A stretch of DNA of 64,000 bases from Limanda limanda. Lineage: Eukaryota > Chordata > Actinopteri > Pleuronectiformes > Pleuronectidae. Below the pieces are notes generated by a model. It was not told where the DNA came from and searched no databases. It worked only from the letters and a program-made list of their open reading frames with translations. The position numbers and the translations under genes are program-made. Positions 1-9,500 of the stretch are shown here, piece by piece (the stretch's first letter is position 1; each line of letters starts with the position of its first letter). The stretch lies in contig NW_026870594.1 of NCBI RefSeq assembly GCF_963576545.1, positions 124,001 through 188,000 of the forward strand, given 5' to 3'.

Positions 1-5
1 TTTGT
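1..5 (+). repeat. Last 5 bp of a monomer cut by the window edge
   Basis: The five bases before the first full monomer match the end of the shared right arm (T-run followed by GT). The array therefore continues to the left of the window. These bases cannot show whether the cut monomer is A or B. Confidence 0.9.
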
Positions 6-60
6 GAAGGTCGGAGAGACTTGCAAGTAGGCTCTACCCCCACTAAATGGGGTTGCGCGC

Positions 61-73
61 ATCGATCGGTACC
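61..73 (+). other. Conserved nested-palindrome box (ATCGAT, CGATCG, GGTACC)
   Basis: Offsets 56-68 of A contain three overlapping 6-bp palindromes. ATCGAT and GGTACC are also present in B at the same offsets. From offset 56 to 72, A and B agree at 16 of 17 positions, against about half at offsets 21-50. Such a conserved box in an otherwise diverged arm could be a protein-binding site of the satellite or simply the result of gene conversion; the sequence cannot decide. It is not a CENP-B box. Confidence 0.6.
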
Positions 74-100
74 ATCCTTGAGCTTCTCCGACTTTCGGAA

Positions 101-121
101 GGGTTAGGGTTAGGGTTAGGG
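101..121 (+). repeat. Interstitial telomere block G3(TTAGGG)3, reference copy
   Basis: At offsets 96-116 of the A monomer four GGG tracts are separated by TTA: a leading GGG formed with the end of the left arm, then three TTAGGG. The same block occurs in every A monomer. Two TTAGGG are present in 27 monomers and four in one. I noticed no base substitution inside any block, although the flanking satellite is variable. Known from telomere biology: TTAGGG is a telomerase product, TRF/TBF-type Myb domains bind YTAGGGTTR (two sites in a three-unit block), and four G3 tracts with TTA loops are the canonical telomeric G-quadruplex. Whether any of these apply in this organism is inference. Confidence 0.97.
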
Positions 122-159
122 ATGAAAGCACATAGGAGAAAGAGATATTCTTGAATAAC

Positions 160-166
160 TTTTTTT
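160..166 (+). other. T7 tract at the end of each monomer
   Basis: Seven T follow TAAC or TTAC near the end of the right arm in nearly every A and B monomer. Two monomer junctions (before 22106 and 53385) have nine T because the following G is also T. A T7 run could end RNA polymerase III transcripts reading the + strand, but I see no convincing A-box/B-box promoter, so I do not call a terminator. Evenly spaced T tracts of this kind also disfavour nucleosome wrapping and could mark linkers. Confidence 0.5.
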
Positions 167-173
167 GTGAAGG

Positions 174-181
174 TCGGAGAG
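174..181 (+). other. Left arm of the A-monomer inverted repeat (pairs with 248-255)
   Basis: In the second A monomer (start 169), offsets 5-12 read GTCGGAGA and offsets 80-87 read TCTCCGAC, a perfect 8-bp inverted repeat. Extending outward to offsets 1-4 and 88-91 adds three Watson-Crick pairs and one G-T, so 12 pairs can form if the strand is single. B keeps the same register (offsets 1-8 with 84-91). The fold encloses the inner hairpin described separately and ends 4 bases before the telomere block. Confidence 0.75.
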
Positions 182-196
182 ACTTGCAAGTAGGCT

Positions 197-218
197 CTAC
201 CCCCACTAAATGGGGTAG
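197..218 (+). other. Inner hairpin CTACCCC/GGGGTAG in A monomer
   Basis: Offsets 29-35 (CTACCCC) and 44-50 (GGGGTAG) are perfect 7-bp reverse complements with an 8-base loop. The commonest A form has this perfect stem. The GGGGTTG form loses one pair (offset 49). The CTGCCCC form replaces the A-T pair at offsets 31/48 by G-T. B lacks the stem. It lies inside the outer inverted repeat, so a two-tier fold is possible on a single strand. No function is known to me. Confidence 0.7.
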
Positions 219-331
219 CGCGCATCGATCGGTACCATCCTTGAGCTTCTCCGACTTTCGGAAGGGTTAGGGTTAGGGTTAGGGATGAAAGCACATAGGA
301 GAAAGAGATATTCTTGAATAACTTTTTTTGT

Positions 332-422
332 GAAGGTCGGAGAGACTTGGAAAGTGGTTGCATCTGGACTAATTTGGGTCCTGCGGATCGATTGGTACCA
401 TCCCCGAGCTTGTACGACCTTC
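332..422 (+). other. B-monomer inverted repeat GAAGGTCG/CGACCTTC
   Basis: In B, offsets 1-8 (332-339) and 84-91 (415-422) are perfect 8-bp reverse complements in the same register as the A inverted repeat. Offset 88 is C in B, giving a G-C pair with offset 4, where A has T and a G-T pair. B instead loses pairs at 9/83 and 11/81. The outer fold is thus available in both monomers although their left arms differ at 23 of 96 positions. Confidence 0.7.
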
Positions 423-486
423 GGAAGAGGTCGACCGACGAAATTCCCCCAAATCTGAGGAGATATTCTTGAATAACTTTTTTTGT
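332..486 (+). repeat. Type B satellite monomer (155 bp, reference copy)
   Basis: This is the second monomer; 116 full copies are present, all 155 bp. The left arm (offsets 1-96) aligns without gaps to A at 73/96 positions. Identity is near complete at 1-20 and 51-96 but only about 16/30 at 21-50. The 32-bp centre (offsets 97-128) contains GTCGAC and a CCCCC run and has no resemblance to the telomere block of A. The last 27 bp equal those of A. Composition is 42 G and 32 C with 9 CpG. Frequent variants are GAAAAG for GGAAAG at offset 19, GTGTCC for GGGTCC, CTGCAGATC for CTGCGGATC, CTTCGAAAG for CTTCGGAAG, and GAATTAC for GAATAAC near the end. Confidence 0.98.
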
Positions 487-967
487 GAAGGTCGGAGAGA
501 CTTGCAAGTAGGCTCTACCCCCACTAAATGGGGTAGCGCGCATCGATCGGTACCATCCTTGAGCTTCTCCGACTTTCGGAAGGGTTAGGGTTAGGGTTAG
601 GGATGAAAGCACATAGGAGAAAGAGATATTCTTGAATAACTTTTTTTGTGAAGGTCGGAGAGACTTGCAAGTAGGCTCTACCCCCACTAAATGGGGTAGC
701 GCGCATCGATCGGTACCATCCTTGAGCTTCTCCGACTTTCGGAAGGGTTAGGGTTAGGGTTAGGGATGAAAGCACATAGGAGAAAGAGATATTCTTGAAT
801 AACTTTTTTTGTGAAGGTCGGAGAGACTTGGAAAGTGGTTGCATCTGGACTAATTTGGGTCCTGCGGATCGATTGGTACCATCCCCGAGCTTGTACGACC
901 TTCGGAAGAGGTCGACCGACGAAATTCCCCCAAATCTGAGGAGATATTCTTGAATAACTTTTTTTGT

Positions 968-1774
968 GAAGGTCGGAGAGACTTGCAAGTAGGCTCTACC
1001 CCCACTAAATGGGGTTGCGCGCATCGATCGGTACCATCCTTGAGCTTCTCCGACTTTTGGAAGGGTTAGGGTTAGGGTTAGGGATGAAAGCACATAGGAG
1101 AAAGAGATATTCTTGAATAACTTTTTTTGTGAAGGTCGGAGAGACTTGCAAGTAGGCTCTACCCCCACTAAATGGGGTAGCGCGCATCGATCGGTACCAT
1201 CCTTGAGCTTCTCCGACTTTCGGAAGGGTTAGGGTTAGGGTTAGGGATGAAAGCACATAGGAGAAAGAGATATTCTTGAATAACTTTTTTTGTGAAGGTC
1301 GGAGAGACTTGCAAGTAGGCTCTACCCCCACTAAATGGGGTAGCGCGCATCGATCGGTACCATCCTTGAGCTTCTCCGACTTTCGGAAGGGTTAGGGTTA
1401 GGGTTAGGGATGAAAGCACATAGGAGAAAGAGATATTCTTGAATAACTTTTTTTGTGAAGGTCGGAGAGACTTGCAAGTAGGCTCTGCCCCCACTAAATG
1501 GGGTAGCGCGCATCGATCGGTACCATCCTTGAGCTTCTCCGACTTTCGGAAGGGTTAGGGTTAGGGTTAGGGATGAAAGCACATAGGAGAAAGAGATATT
1601 CTTGAATAACTTTTTTTGTGAAGGTCGGAGAGACTTGGAAAGTGGTTGCATCTGGACTAATTTGGGTCCTGCGGATCGATTGGTACCATCCCCGAGCTTG
1701 TACGACCTTCGGAAGAGGTCGACCGACGAAATTCCCCCAAATCTGAGGAGATATTCTTGAATAACTTTTTTTGT
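968..1774 (+). repeat. A4-B higher-order unit (807 bp)
   Basis: Four A monomers (starts 968, 1131, 1294, 1457) are followed by B at 1620. This longest form recurs 23 times, including B-to-B intervals ending at 4345, 9145, 14420, 17783, 20989, 25964, 28852, 33984, 42010, 50187 and 60281. In nine copies the first A carries TCCTCGAG (monomers 3693, 8493, 13768, 25312, 28200, 33332, 36220, 41358, 42634) and the second TCTTTGAG, and the fourth usually carries CTCTGCC. This form was therefore copied as a block. Confidence 0.9.
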
Positions 1775-1937
1775 GAAGGTCTGAGAGACTTGCAAGTAGG
1801 CTCTACCCCCACTAAATGGGGTAGCGCGCATCGATCGGTACCATCCTTGAGCTTCTCCGACTTTCGGAAGGGTTAGGGTTAGGGTTAGGGATGAAAGCAC
1901 ATAGGAGAAAGAGATATTCTTGAATAACTTTTTTTGT
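1775..1937 (+). repeat. A monomer with CTGAG marker but three TTAGGG
   Basis: This A has GGTCTGAGAG instead of GGTCGGAGAG at its start. Elsewhere in the window this marker goes with the short two-TTAGGG block (22 monomers, of which four have GGTCTGACAG). Here the block has three units and the monomer is 163 bp. It is the only exception I found and may be the ancestor of the short lineage or a product of re-expansion. It sits alone between B monomers at 1620 and 1938 (318-bp interval). Confidence 0.85.
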
Positions 1938-2092
1938 GAAGGTCGGAGAGACTTGGAAAGTGGTTGCATCTGGACTAATTTGGGTCCTGCGGATCGATTG
2001 GTACCATCCCCGAGCTTGTACGACCTTCGGAAGAGGTCGACCGACGAAATTCCCCCAAATCTGAGGAGATATTCTTGAATTACTTTTTTTGT

Positions 2093-5000
2093 GAAGGTCG
2101 GAGAGACTTGCAAGTAGGCTCTACCCCCACTAAATGGGGTTGCGCGCATCGATCGGTACCATCCTTGAGCTTCTCCGACTTTCGGAAGGGTTAGGGTTAG
2201 GGTTAGGGATGAAAGCACATAGGAGAAAGAGATATTCTTGAATAACTTTTTTTGTGAAGGTCGGAGAGACTTGCAAGTAGGCTCTACCCCCACTAAATGG
2301 GGTAGCGCGCATCGATCGGTACCATCCTTGAGCTTCTCCGACTTTCGGAAGGGTTAGGGTTAGGGTTAGGGATGAAAGCACATAGGAGAAAGAGATATTC
2401 TTGAATAACTTTTTTTGTGAAGGTCGGAGAGACTTGCAAGTAGGCTCTGCCCCCACTAAATGGAGTAGCGCGCATCGATCGGTACCATCCTTGAGCTTCT
2501 CCGACTTTCGGAAGGGTTAGGGTTAGGGTTAGGGATGAAAGCACATAGGAGAAAGAGATATTCTTGAATAACTTTTTTTGTGAAGGTCGGAGAGACTTGG
2601 AAAGTGGTTGCATCTGGACTAATTTGGGTCCTGCGGATCGATTGGTACCATCCCCGAGCTTGTACGACCTTCGGAAGAGGTCGACCGACGAAATTCCCCC
2701 AAATCTGAGGAGATATTCTTGAATTACTTTTTTTGTGAAGGTCGGAGAGACTTGCAAGTAGGCTCTACCCCCACTAAATGGGGTTGCGCGCATCGATTGG
2801 TACCATCCTTGAGCTTCTCCGACTTTCGGAAGGGTTAGGGTTAGGGTTAGGGATGAAAGCACATAGGAGAAAGAGATATTCTTGAATAACTTTTTTTGTG
2901 AAGGTCGGAGAGACTTGCAAGTAGGCTCTACCCCCACTAAATGGGGTAGCGCGCATCGATCGGTACCATCCTTGAGCTTCTCCGACTTTCGGAAGGGTTA
3001 GGGTTAGGGTTAGGGATGAAAGCACATAGGAGAAAGAGATATTCTTGAATAACTTTTTTTGTGAAGGTCGGAGAGACTTGCAAGTAGGCTCTGCCCCCAC
3101 TAAATGGGGTAGCGCGCATCGATCGGTACCATCCTTGAGCTTCTCCGACTTTCGGAAGGGTTAGGGTTAGGGTTAGGGATGAAAGCACATAGGAGAAAGA
3201 GATATTCTTGAATAACTTTTTTTGTGAAGGTCGGAGAGACTTGGAAAGTGGTTGCATCTGGACTAATTTGGGTCCTGCGGATCGATTGGTACCATCCCCG
3301 AGCTTGTACGACCTTCGGAAGAGGTCGACCGACGAAATTCCCCCAAATCTGAGGAGATATTCTTGAATAACTTTTTTTGTGAAGGTCTGAGAGACTTGCA
3401 AGTAGGCTCTACCCCCACTAAATGGGGTAGCGCGCATCGATCGGTACCATCCTTGAGCTTCTCCGACTTTCGGAAGGGTTAGGGTTAGGGATGAAAGCAC
3501 ATAGGAGAAAGAGATATTCTTGAATAACTTTTTTTGTGAAGGTCGGAGAGACTTGAAAAGTGGTTGCATCTGGACTAATTTGGGTCCTGCGGATCGATTG
3601 GTACCATCCCCGAGCTTGTACGACCTTCGGAAGAGGTCGACCGACGAAATTCCCCCAAATCTGAGGAGATATTCTTGAATAACTTTTTTTGTGAAGGTCG
3701 GAGAGACTTGCAAGTAGGCTCTACCCCCACTAAATGGGGTTGCGCGCATCGATCGGTACCATCCTCGAGCTTCTCCGACTTTCGGAAGGGTTAGGGTTAG
3801 GGTTAGGGATGAAAGCACATAGGAGAAAGAGATATTCTTGAATAACTTTTTTTGTGAAGGTCGGAGAGACTTGCAAGTAGGCTCTACCCCCACTAAATGG
3901 GGTAGCGCGCATCGATCGGTACCATCTTTGAGCTTCTCCGACTTTCGGAAGGGTTAGGGTTAGGGTTAGGGATGAAAGCACATAGGAGAAAGAGATATTC
4001 TTGAATAACTTTTTTTGTGAAGGTCGGAGAGACTTGCAAGTAGGCTCTACCCCCACTAAATGGGGTAGCGCGCATCGATCGGTACCATCCTTGAGCTTCT
4101 CCGACTTTCGGAAGGGTTAGGGTTAGGGTTAGGGATGAAAGCACATAGGAGAAAGAGATATTCTTGAATAACTTTTTTTGTGAAGGTCGGAGAGACTTGC
4201 AAGTAGGCTCTGCCCCCACTAAATGGGGTAGCGCGCATCGATCGGTACCATCCTTGAGCTTCTCCGACTTTCGGAAGGGTTAGGGTTAGGGTTAGGGATG
4301 AAAGCACATAGGAGAAAGAGATATTCTTGAATAACTTTTTTTGTGAAGGTCGGAGAGACTTGGAAAGTGGTTGCATCTGGACTAATTTGGGTCCTGCGGA
4401 TCGATTGGTACCATCCCCGAGCTTGTACGACCTTCGGAAGAGGTCGACCGACGAAATTCCCCCAAATCTGAGGAGATATTCTTGAATAACTTTTTTTGTG
4501 AAGGTCTGAGAGACTTGCAAGTAGGCTCTACCCCCACTAAATGGGGTAGCGCGCATCGATCGGTACCATCCTTGAGCTTCTCCGACTTTCGGAAGGGTTA
4601 GGGTTAGGGATGAAAGCACATAGGAGAAAGAGATATTCTTGAATAACTTTTTTTGTGAAGGTCGGAGAGACTTGCAAGTAGGCTCTACCCCCACTAAATG
4701 GGGTAGCGCGCATCGATCGGTACCATCCTTGAGCTTCTCCGACTTTCGGAAGGGTTAGGGTTAGGGTTAGGGATGAAAGCACATAGGAGAAAGAGATATT
4801 CTTGAATAACTTTTTTTGTGAAGGTCGGAGAGACTTGGAAAGTGGTTGCATCTGGACTAATTTGGGTCCTGCGGATCGATTGGTACCATCCCCGAGCTTG
4901 TACGACCTTCGGAAGAGGTCGACCGACGAAATTCCCCCAAATCTGAGGAGATATTCTTGAATTACTTTTTTTGTGAAGGTCGGAGAGACTTGCAAGTAGG

Positions 5001-6574
5001 CTCTACCCCCACTAAATGGGGTTGCGCGCATCGATCGGTACCATCCTTGAGCTTCTCCGACTTTCGGAAGGGTTAGGGTTAGGGTTAGGGATGAAAGCAC
5101 ATAGGAGAAAGAGATATTCTTGAATAACTTTTTTTGTGAAGGTCGGAGAGACTTGCAAGTAGGCTCTACCCCCACTAAATGGGGTAGCGCGCATCGATCG
5201 GTACCATCCTTGAGCTTCTCCGACTTTCGGAAGGGTTAGGGTTAGGGTTAGGGATGAAAGCACATAGGAGAAAGAGATATTCTTGAATAACTTTTTTTGT
5301 GAAGGTCGGAGAGACTTGCAAGTAGGCTCTGCCCCCACTAAATGGAGTAGCGCGCATCGATCGGTACCATCCTTGAGCTTCTCCGACTTTCGGAAGGGTT
5401 AGGGTTAGGGTTAGGGATGAAAGCACATAGGAGAAAGAGATATTCTTGAATAACTTTTTTTGTGAAGGTCGGAGAGACTTGGAAAGTGGTTGCATCTGGA
5501 CTAATTTGGGTCCTGCGGATCGATTGGTACCATCCCCGAGCTTGTACGACCTTCGGAAGAGGTCGACCGACGAAATTCCCCCAAATCTGAGGAGATATTC
5601 TTGAATTACTTTTTTTGTGAAGGTCGGAGAGACTTGCAAGTAGGCTCTACCCCCACTAAATGGGGTTGCGCGCATCGATTGGTACCATCCTTGAGCTTCT
5701 CCGACTTTCGGAAGGGTTAGGGTTAGGGTTAGGGATGAAAGCACATAGGAGAAAGAGATATTCTTGAATAACTTTTTTTGTGAAGGTCGGAGAGACTTGC
5801 AAGTAGGCTCTACCCCCACTAAATGGGGTAGCGCGCATCGATCGGTACCATCCTTGAGCTTCTCCGACTTTCGGAAGGGTTAGGGTTAGGGTTAGGGATG
5901 AAAGCACATAGGAGAAAGAGATATTCTTGAATAACTTTTTTTGTGAAGGTCGGAGAGACTTGCAAGTAGGCTCTGCCCCCACTAAATGGGGTAGCGCGCA
6001 TCGATCGGTACCATCCTTGAGCTTCTCCGACTTTCGGAAGGGTTAGGGTTAGGGTTAGGGATGAAAGCACATAGGAGAAAGAGATATTCTTGAATAACTT
6101 TTTTTGTGAAGGTCGGAGAGACTTGGAAAGTGGTTGCATCTGGACTAATTTGGGTCCTGCGGATCGATTGGTACCATCCCCGAGCTTGTACGACCTTCGG
6201 AAGAGGTCGACCGACGAAATTCCCCCAAATCTGAGGAGATATTCTTGAATAACTTTTTTTGTGAAGGTCTGAGAGACTTGCAAGTAGGCTTTACCCCCAC
6301 TAAATGGGGTAGCGCGCATCGATCGGTACCATCCTTGAGCTTCTCCGACTTTCGGAAGGGTTAGGGTTAGGGATGAAAGCACATAGGAGAAAGAGATATT
6401 CTTGAATAACTTTTTTTGTGAAGGTCGGAGAGACTTGAAAAGTGGTTGCATCTGGACTAATTTGGGTCCTGCGGATCGATTGGTACCATCCCCGAGCTTG
6501 TACGACCTTCGGAAGAGGTCGACCGACGAAATTCCCCCAAATCTGAGGAGATATTCTTGAATAACTTTTTTTGT
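2093..6574 (+). repeat. Segmental duplication, offset 2,882 bp (2093-3692 and 4975-6574)
   Basis: The two 1,600-bp stretches have the same monomer order (AAAB, AAAB, A'B, where A' is the short A). They share private variants: GGAGTAG in the third A (2419 and 5301), GATTGG in the A after the first B (2737 and 5619), and the GAAAAG form of B (3538 and 6420). The match ends where 3693 is a TCCTCGAG A but 6575 is a short A. The same 3-3-1 motif of A counts recurs at B 15539/16183/16495, 29971/30615/30927, 37997/38641/38953 and 44405/45049/45361. Confidence 0.85.
3381..3537 (+). repeat. Short A monomer (157 bp, two TTAGGG), first of 27
   Basis: The telomere block has only two TTAGGG after the leading GGG, giving three G-tracts rather than four. 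Starts of the 27 short monomers are 3381, 4500, 6263, 6575, 9300, 10419, 11538, 11850, 14575, 16338, 19544, 22432, 26119, 29007, 30770, 34139, 37033, 38796, 42165, 42322, 43441, 45204, 50342, 53711, 56755, 57548 and 60436. In 22 of them the start reads GGTCTGAG or GGTCTGAC and the monomer directly follows a B. The exceptions are 6575, 11850, 22432, 42322 and 53711. The lineage therefore arose mainly once and spread with larger duplications, with a few independent contractions. Confidence 0.95.
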
Positions 6575-9500
6575 GAAGGTCGGAGAGACTTGCAAGTACG
6601 CTCTACCCCCACTAAATGGGGTAGCGCGCATCGATCGGTACCATCCTTGAGCTTCTCCGACTTTCGGAAGGGTTAGGGTTAGGGATGAAAGCACATAGGA
6701 GAAAGAGATATTCTTGAATAACTTTTTTTGTGAAGGTCGGAGAGACTTGCAAGTAGGCTCTACCCCCACTAAATGGGGTAGCGCGCATCGATCGGTACCA
6801 TCCTTGAGCTTCTCCGACTTTCGGAAGGGTTAGGGTTAGGGTTAGGGATGAAAGCACATAGGAGAAAGAGATATTCTTGAATAACTTTTTTTGTGAAGGT
6901 CGGAGAGACTTGGAAAGTGGTTGCATCTGGACTAATTTGGGTCCTGCAGATCGATTGGTACCATCCCCGAGCTTGTACGACCTTCGGAAGAGGTCGACCG
7001 ACGAAATTCCCCCAAATCTGAGGAGATATTCTTGAATTACTTTTTTTGTGAAGGTCGGAGAGACTTGCAAGTAGGCTCTACCCCCACTAAATGGGGTTGC
7101 GCGCATCGATCGGTACCATCCTTGAGCTTCTCCGACTTTCGGAAGGGTTAGGGTTAGGGTTAGGGATGAAAGCACATAGGAGAAAGAGATATTCTTGAAT
7201 AACTTTTTTTGTGAAGGTCGGAGAGACTTGCAAGTAGGCTCTACCCCCACTAAATGGGGTAGCGCGCATCGATCGGTACCATCCTTGAGCTTCTCCGACT
7301 TTCGGAAGGGTTAGGGTTAGGGTTAGGGATGAAAGCACATAGGAGAAAGAGATATTCTTGAATAACTTTTTTTGTGAAGGTCGGAGAGACTTGGAAAGTG
7401 GTTGCATCTGGACTAATTTGGGTCCTGCGGATCGATTGGTACCATCCCCGAGCTTGTACGACCTTCGGAAGAGGTCGACCGACGAAATTCCCCCAAATCT
7501 GAGGAGATATTCTTGAATAACTTTTTTTGTGAAGGTCGGAGAGACTTGCAAGTAGGCTCTACCCCCACTAAATGGGGTAGCGCGCATCGATCGGTACCAT
7601 CCTTGAGCTTCTCCGACTTTCGGAAGGGTTAGGGTTAGGGTTAGGGATGAAAGCACATAGGAGAAAGAGATATTCTTGAATAACTTTTTTTGTGAAGGTC
7701 GGAGAGACTTGCAAGTAGGCTCTACCCCCACTAAATGGGGTAGCGCGCATCGATCGGTACCATCCTTGAGCTTCTCCGACTTTCGGAAGGGTTAGGGTTA
7801 GGGTTAGGGATGAAAGCACATAGGAGAAAGAGATATTCTTGAATAACTTTTTTTGTGAAGGTCGGAGAGACTTGGAAAGTGGTTGCATCTGGACTAATTT
7901 GGGTCCTGCGGATCGATTGGTACCATCCCCGAGCTTGTACGACCTTCGGAAGAGGTCGACCGACGAAATTCCCCCAAATCTGAGGAGATATTCTTGAATA
8001 ACTTTTTTTGTGAAGGTCGGAGAGACTTGCAAGTAGGCTCTACCCCCACTAAATGGGGTTGCGCGCATCGATCGGTACTATCCTTGAGCTTCTCCGACTT
8101 TTGGAAGGGTTAGGGTTAGGGTTAGGGATGAAAGCACATAGGAGAAAGAGATATTCTTGAATAACTTTTTTTGTGAAGGTCGGAGAGACTTGCAAGTAGG
8201 CTCTACCCCCACTAAATGGGGTAGCGCGCATCGATCGGTACCATCCTTGAGCTTCTCCGACTTTCGGAAGGGTTAGGGTTAGGGTTAGGGATGAAAGCAC
8301 ATAGGAGAAAGAGATATTCTTGAATAACTTTTTTTGTGAAGGTCGGAGAGACTTGGAAAGTGGTTGCATCTGGACTAATTTGGGTCCTGCGGATCGATTG
8401 GTACCATCCCCGAGCTTGTACGACCTTCGGAAGAGGTCGACCGACGAAATTCCCCCAAATCTGAGGAGATATTCTTGAATAACTTTTTTTGTGAAGGTCG
8501 GAGAGACTTGCAAGTAGGCTCTACCCCCACTAAATGGGGTTGCGCGCATCGATCGGTACCATCCTCGAGCTTCTCCGACTTTCGGAAGGGTTAGGGTTAG
8601 GGTTAGGGATGAAAGCACATAGGAGAAAGAGATATTCTTGAATAACTTTTTTTGTGAAGGTCGGAGAGACTTGCAAGTAGGCTCTACCCCATCTAAATGG
8701 GGTAGCGCGCATCGATCGGTACCATCTTTGAGCTTCTCCGACTTTCGGAAGGGTTAGGGTTAGGGTTAGGGATGAAAGCACATAGGAGAAAGAGATATTC
8801 TTGAATAACTTTTTTTGTGAAGGTCGGAGAGACTTGCAAGTAGGCTCTACCCCCACTAAATGGGGTAGCGCGCATCGATCGGTACCATCCTTGAGCTTCT
8901 CCGACTTTCGGAAGGGTTAGGGTTAGGGTTAGGGATGAAAGCACATAGGAGAAAGAGATATTCTTGAATAACTTTTTTTGTGAAGGTCGGAGAGACTTGC
9001 AAGTAGGCTCTGCCCCCACTAAATGGGGTAGCGCGCATCGATCGGTACCATCCTTGAGCTTCTCCGACTTTCGGAAGGGTTAGGGTTAGGGTTAGGGATG
9101 AAAGCACATAGGAGAAAGAGATATTCTTGAATAACTTTTTTTGTGAAGGTCGGAGAGACTTGGAAAGTGGTTGCATCTGGACTAATTTGGGTCCTGCGGA
9201 TCGATTGGTACCATCCCCGAGCTTGTACGACCTTCGGAAGAGGTCGACCGACGAAATTCCCCCAAATCTGAGGAGATATTCTTGAATAACTTTTTTTGTG
9301 AAGGTCTGAGAGACTTGCAAGTAGGCTCTACCCCCACTAAATGGGGTAGCGCGCATCGATCGGTACCATCCTTGAGCTTCTCCGACTATCGGAAGGGTTA
9401 GGGTTAGGGATGAAAGCACATAGGAGAAAGAGATATTCTTGAATAACTTTTTTTGTGAAGGTCGGAGAGACTTGCAAGTAGGCTCTACCCCCACTAAATG

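Larger units (their letters stand above)
6..168 (+). repeat. Type A satellite monomer (163 bp, reference copy)
   Basis: This is the main monomer; 282 complete copies of the type are present. Offsets 1-96 are the left arm shared with B at 73/96 positions. Offsets 97-136 are the A-specific centre, with the telomere block followed by a GATGAAAGCACATAG stretch. Offsets 137-163 are the right arm, 27/27 identical to B and ending in T7-GT. Base composition is 47 G and 30 C, with 7 CpG. Common variants are T or A at offset 49 (GGGGTTG or GGGGTAG), A or G at offset 31 (CTCTACC or CTCTGCC), CTACTCCC for CTACCCCC, and TCCTTGAG, TCCTCGAG, TCTTTGAG or TCGTTGAG near offset 72. These variants mark lineages of copies and are used below to trace duplications. 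Confidence 0.98.
6..486 (+). repeat. A-A-B higher-order unit (481 bp, reference copy)
   Basis: Two 163-bp A monomers followed by one 155-bp B make the basic 481-bp higher-order unit. Of the 115 B-to-B intervals in the window, 59 contain two A, 15 contain one, 18 contain three (one of these includes the chimeric monomer) and 23 contain four. In most units the first A after a B has T at offset 49 (GGGGTTG) and later ones have A (GGGGTAG), so position in the unit is partly encoded in the sequence. Runs of plain trimers lie at 6895-8492, 12170-13767 and 22752-25311. Confidence 0.95.

Noticed and set aside
101..121. A true terminal telomere
   Set aside because: Blocks have only two to four TTAGGG each and are always followed by non-telomeric monomer sequence. 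No long terminal tract exists in the window.
160..166. RNA polymerase III terminator or a tRNA/5S-derived SINE
   Set aside because: The T7 run would suit a terminator, but GGATCGATTGG only loosely resembles a B box and no A box lies at the right distance. The units have no poly-A tails or target-site duplications and are strictly tandem.
6..168. Assignment to a particular species or a named satellite family
   Set aside because: TTAGGG telomeres occur in many lineages, and I do not recognise the monomer. No unique flanking DNA is available to decide.
332..486. CENP-B box in the monomers
   Set aside because: TTCGGAAGA in B fits the first half of the box (TTCG, four bases, A), but the required CGGG is TCGA. 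In A the A is G and CGGG is TAGG. Core positions are missing.
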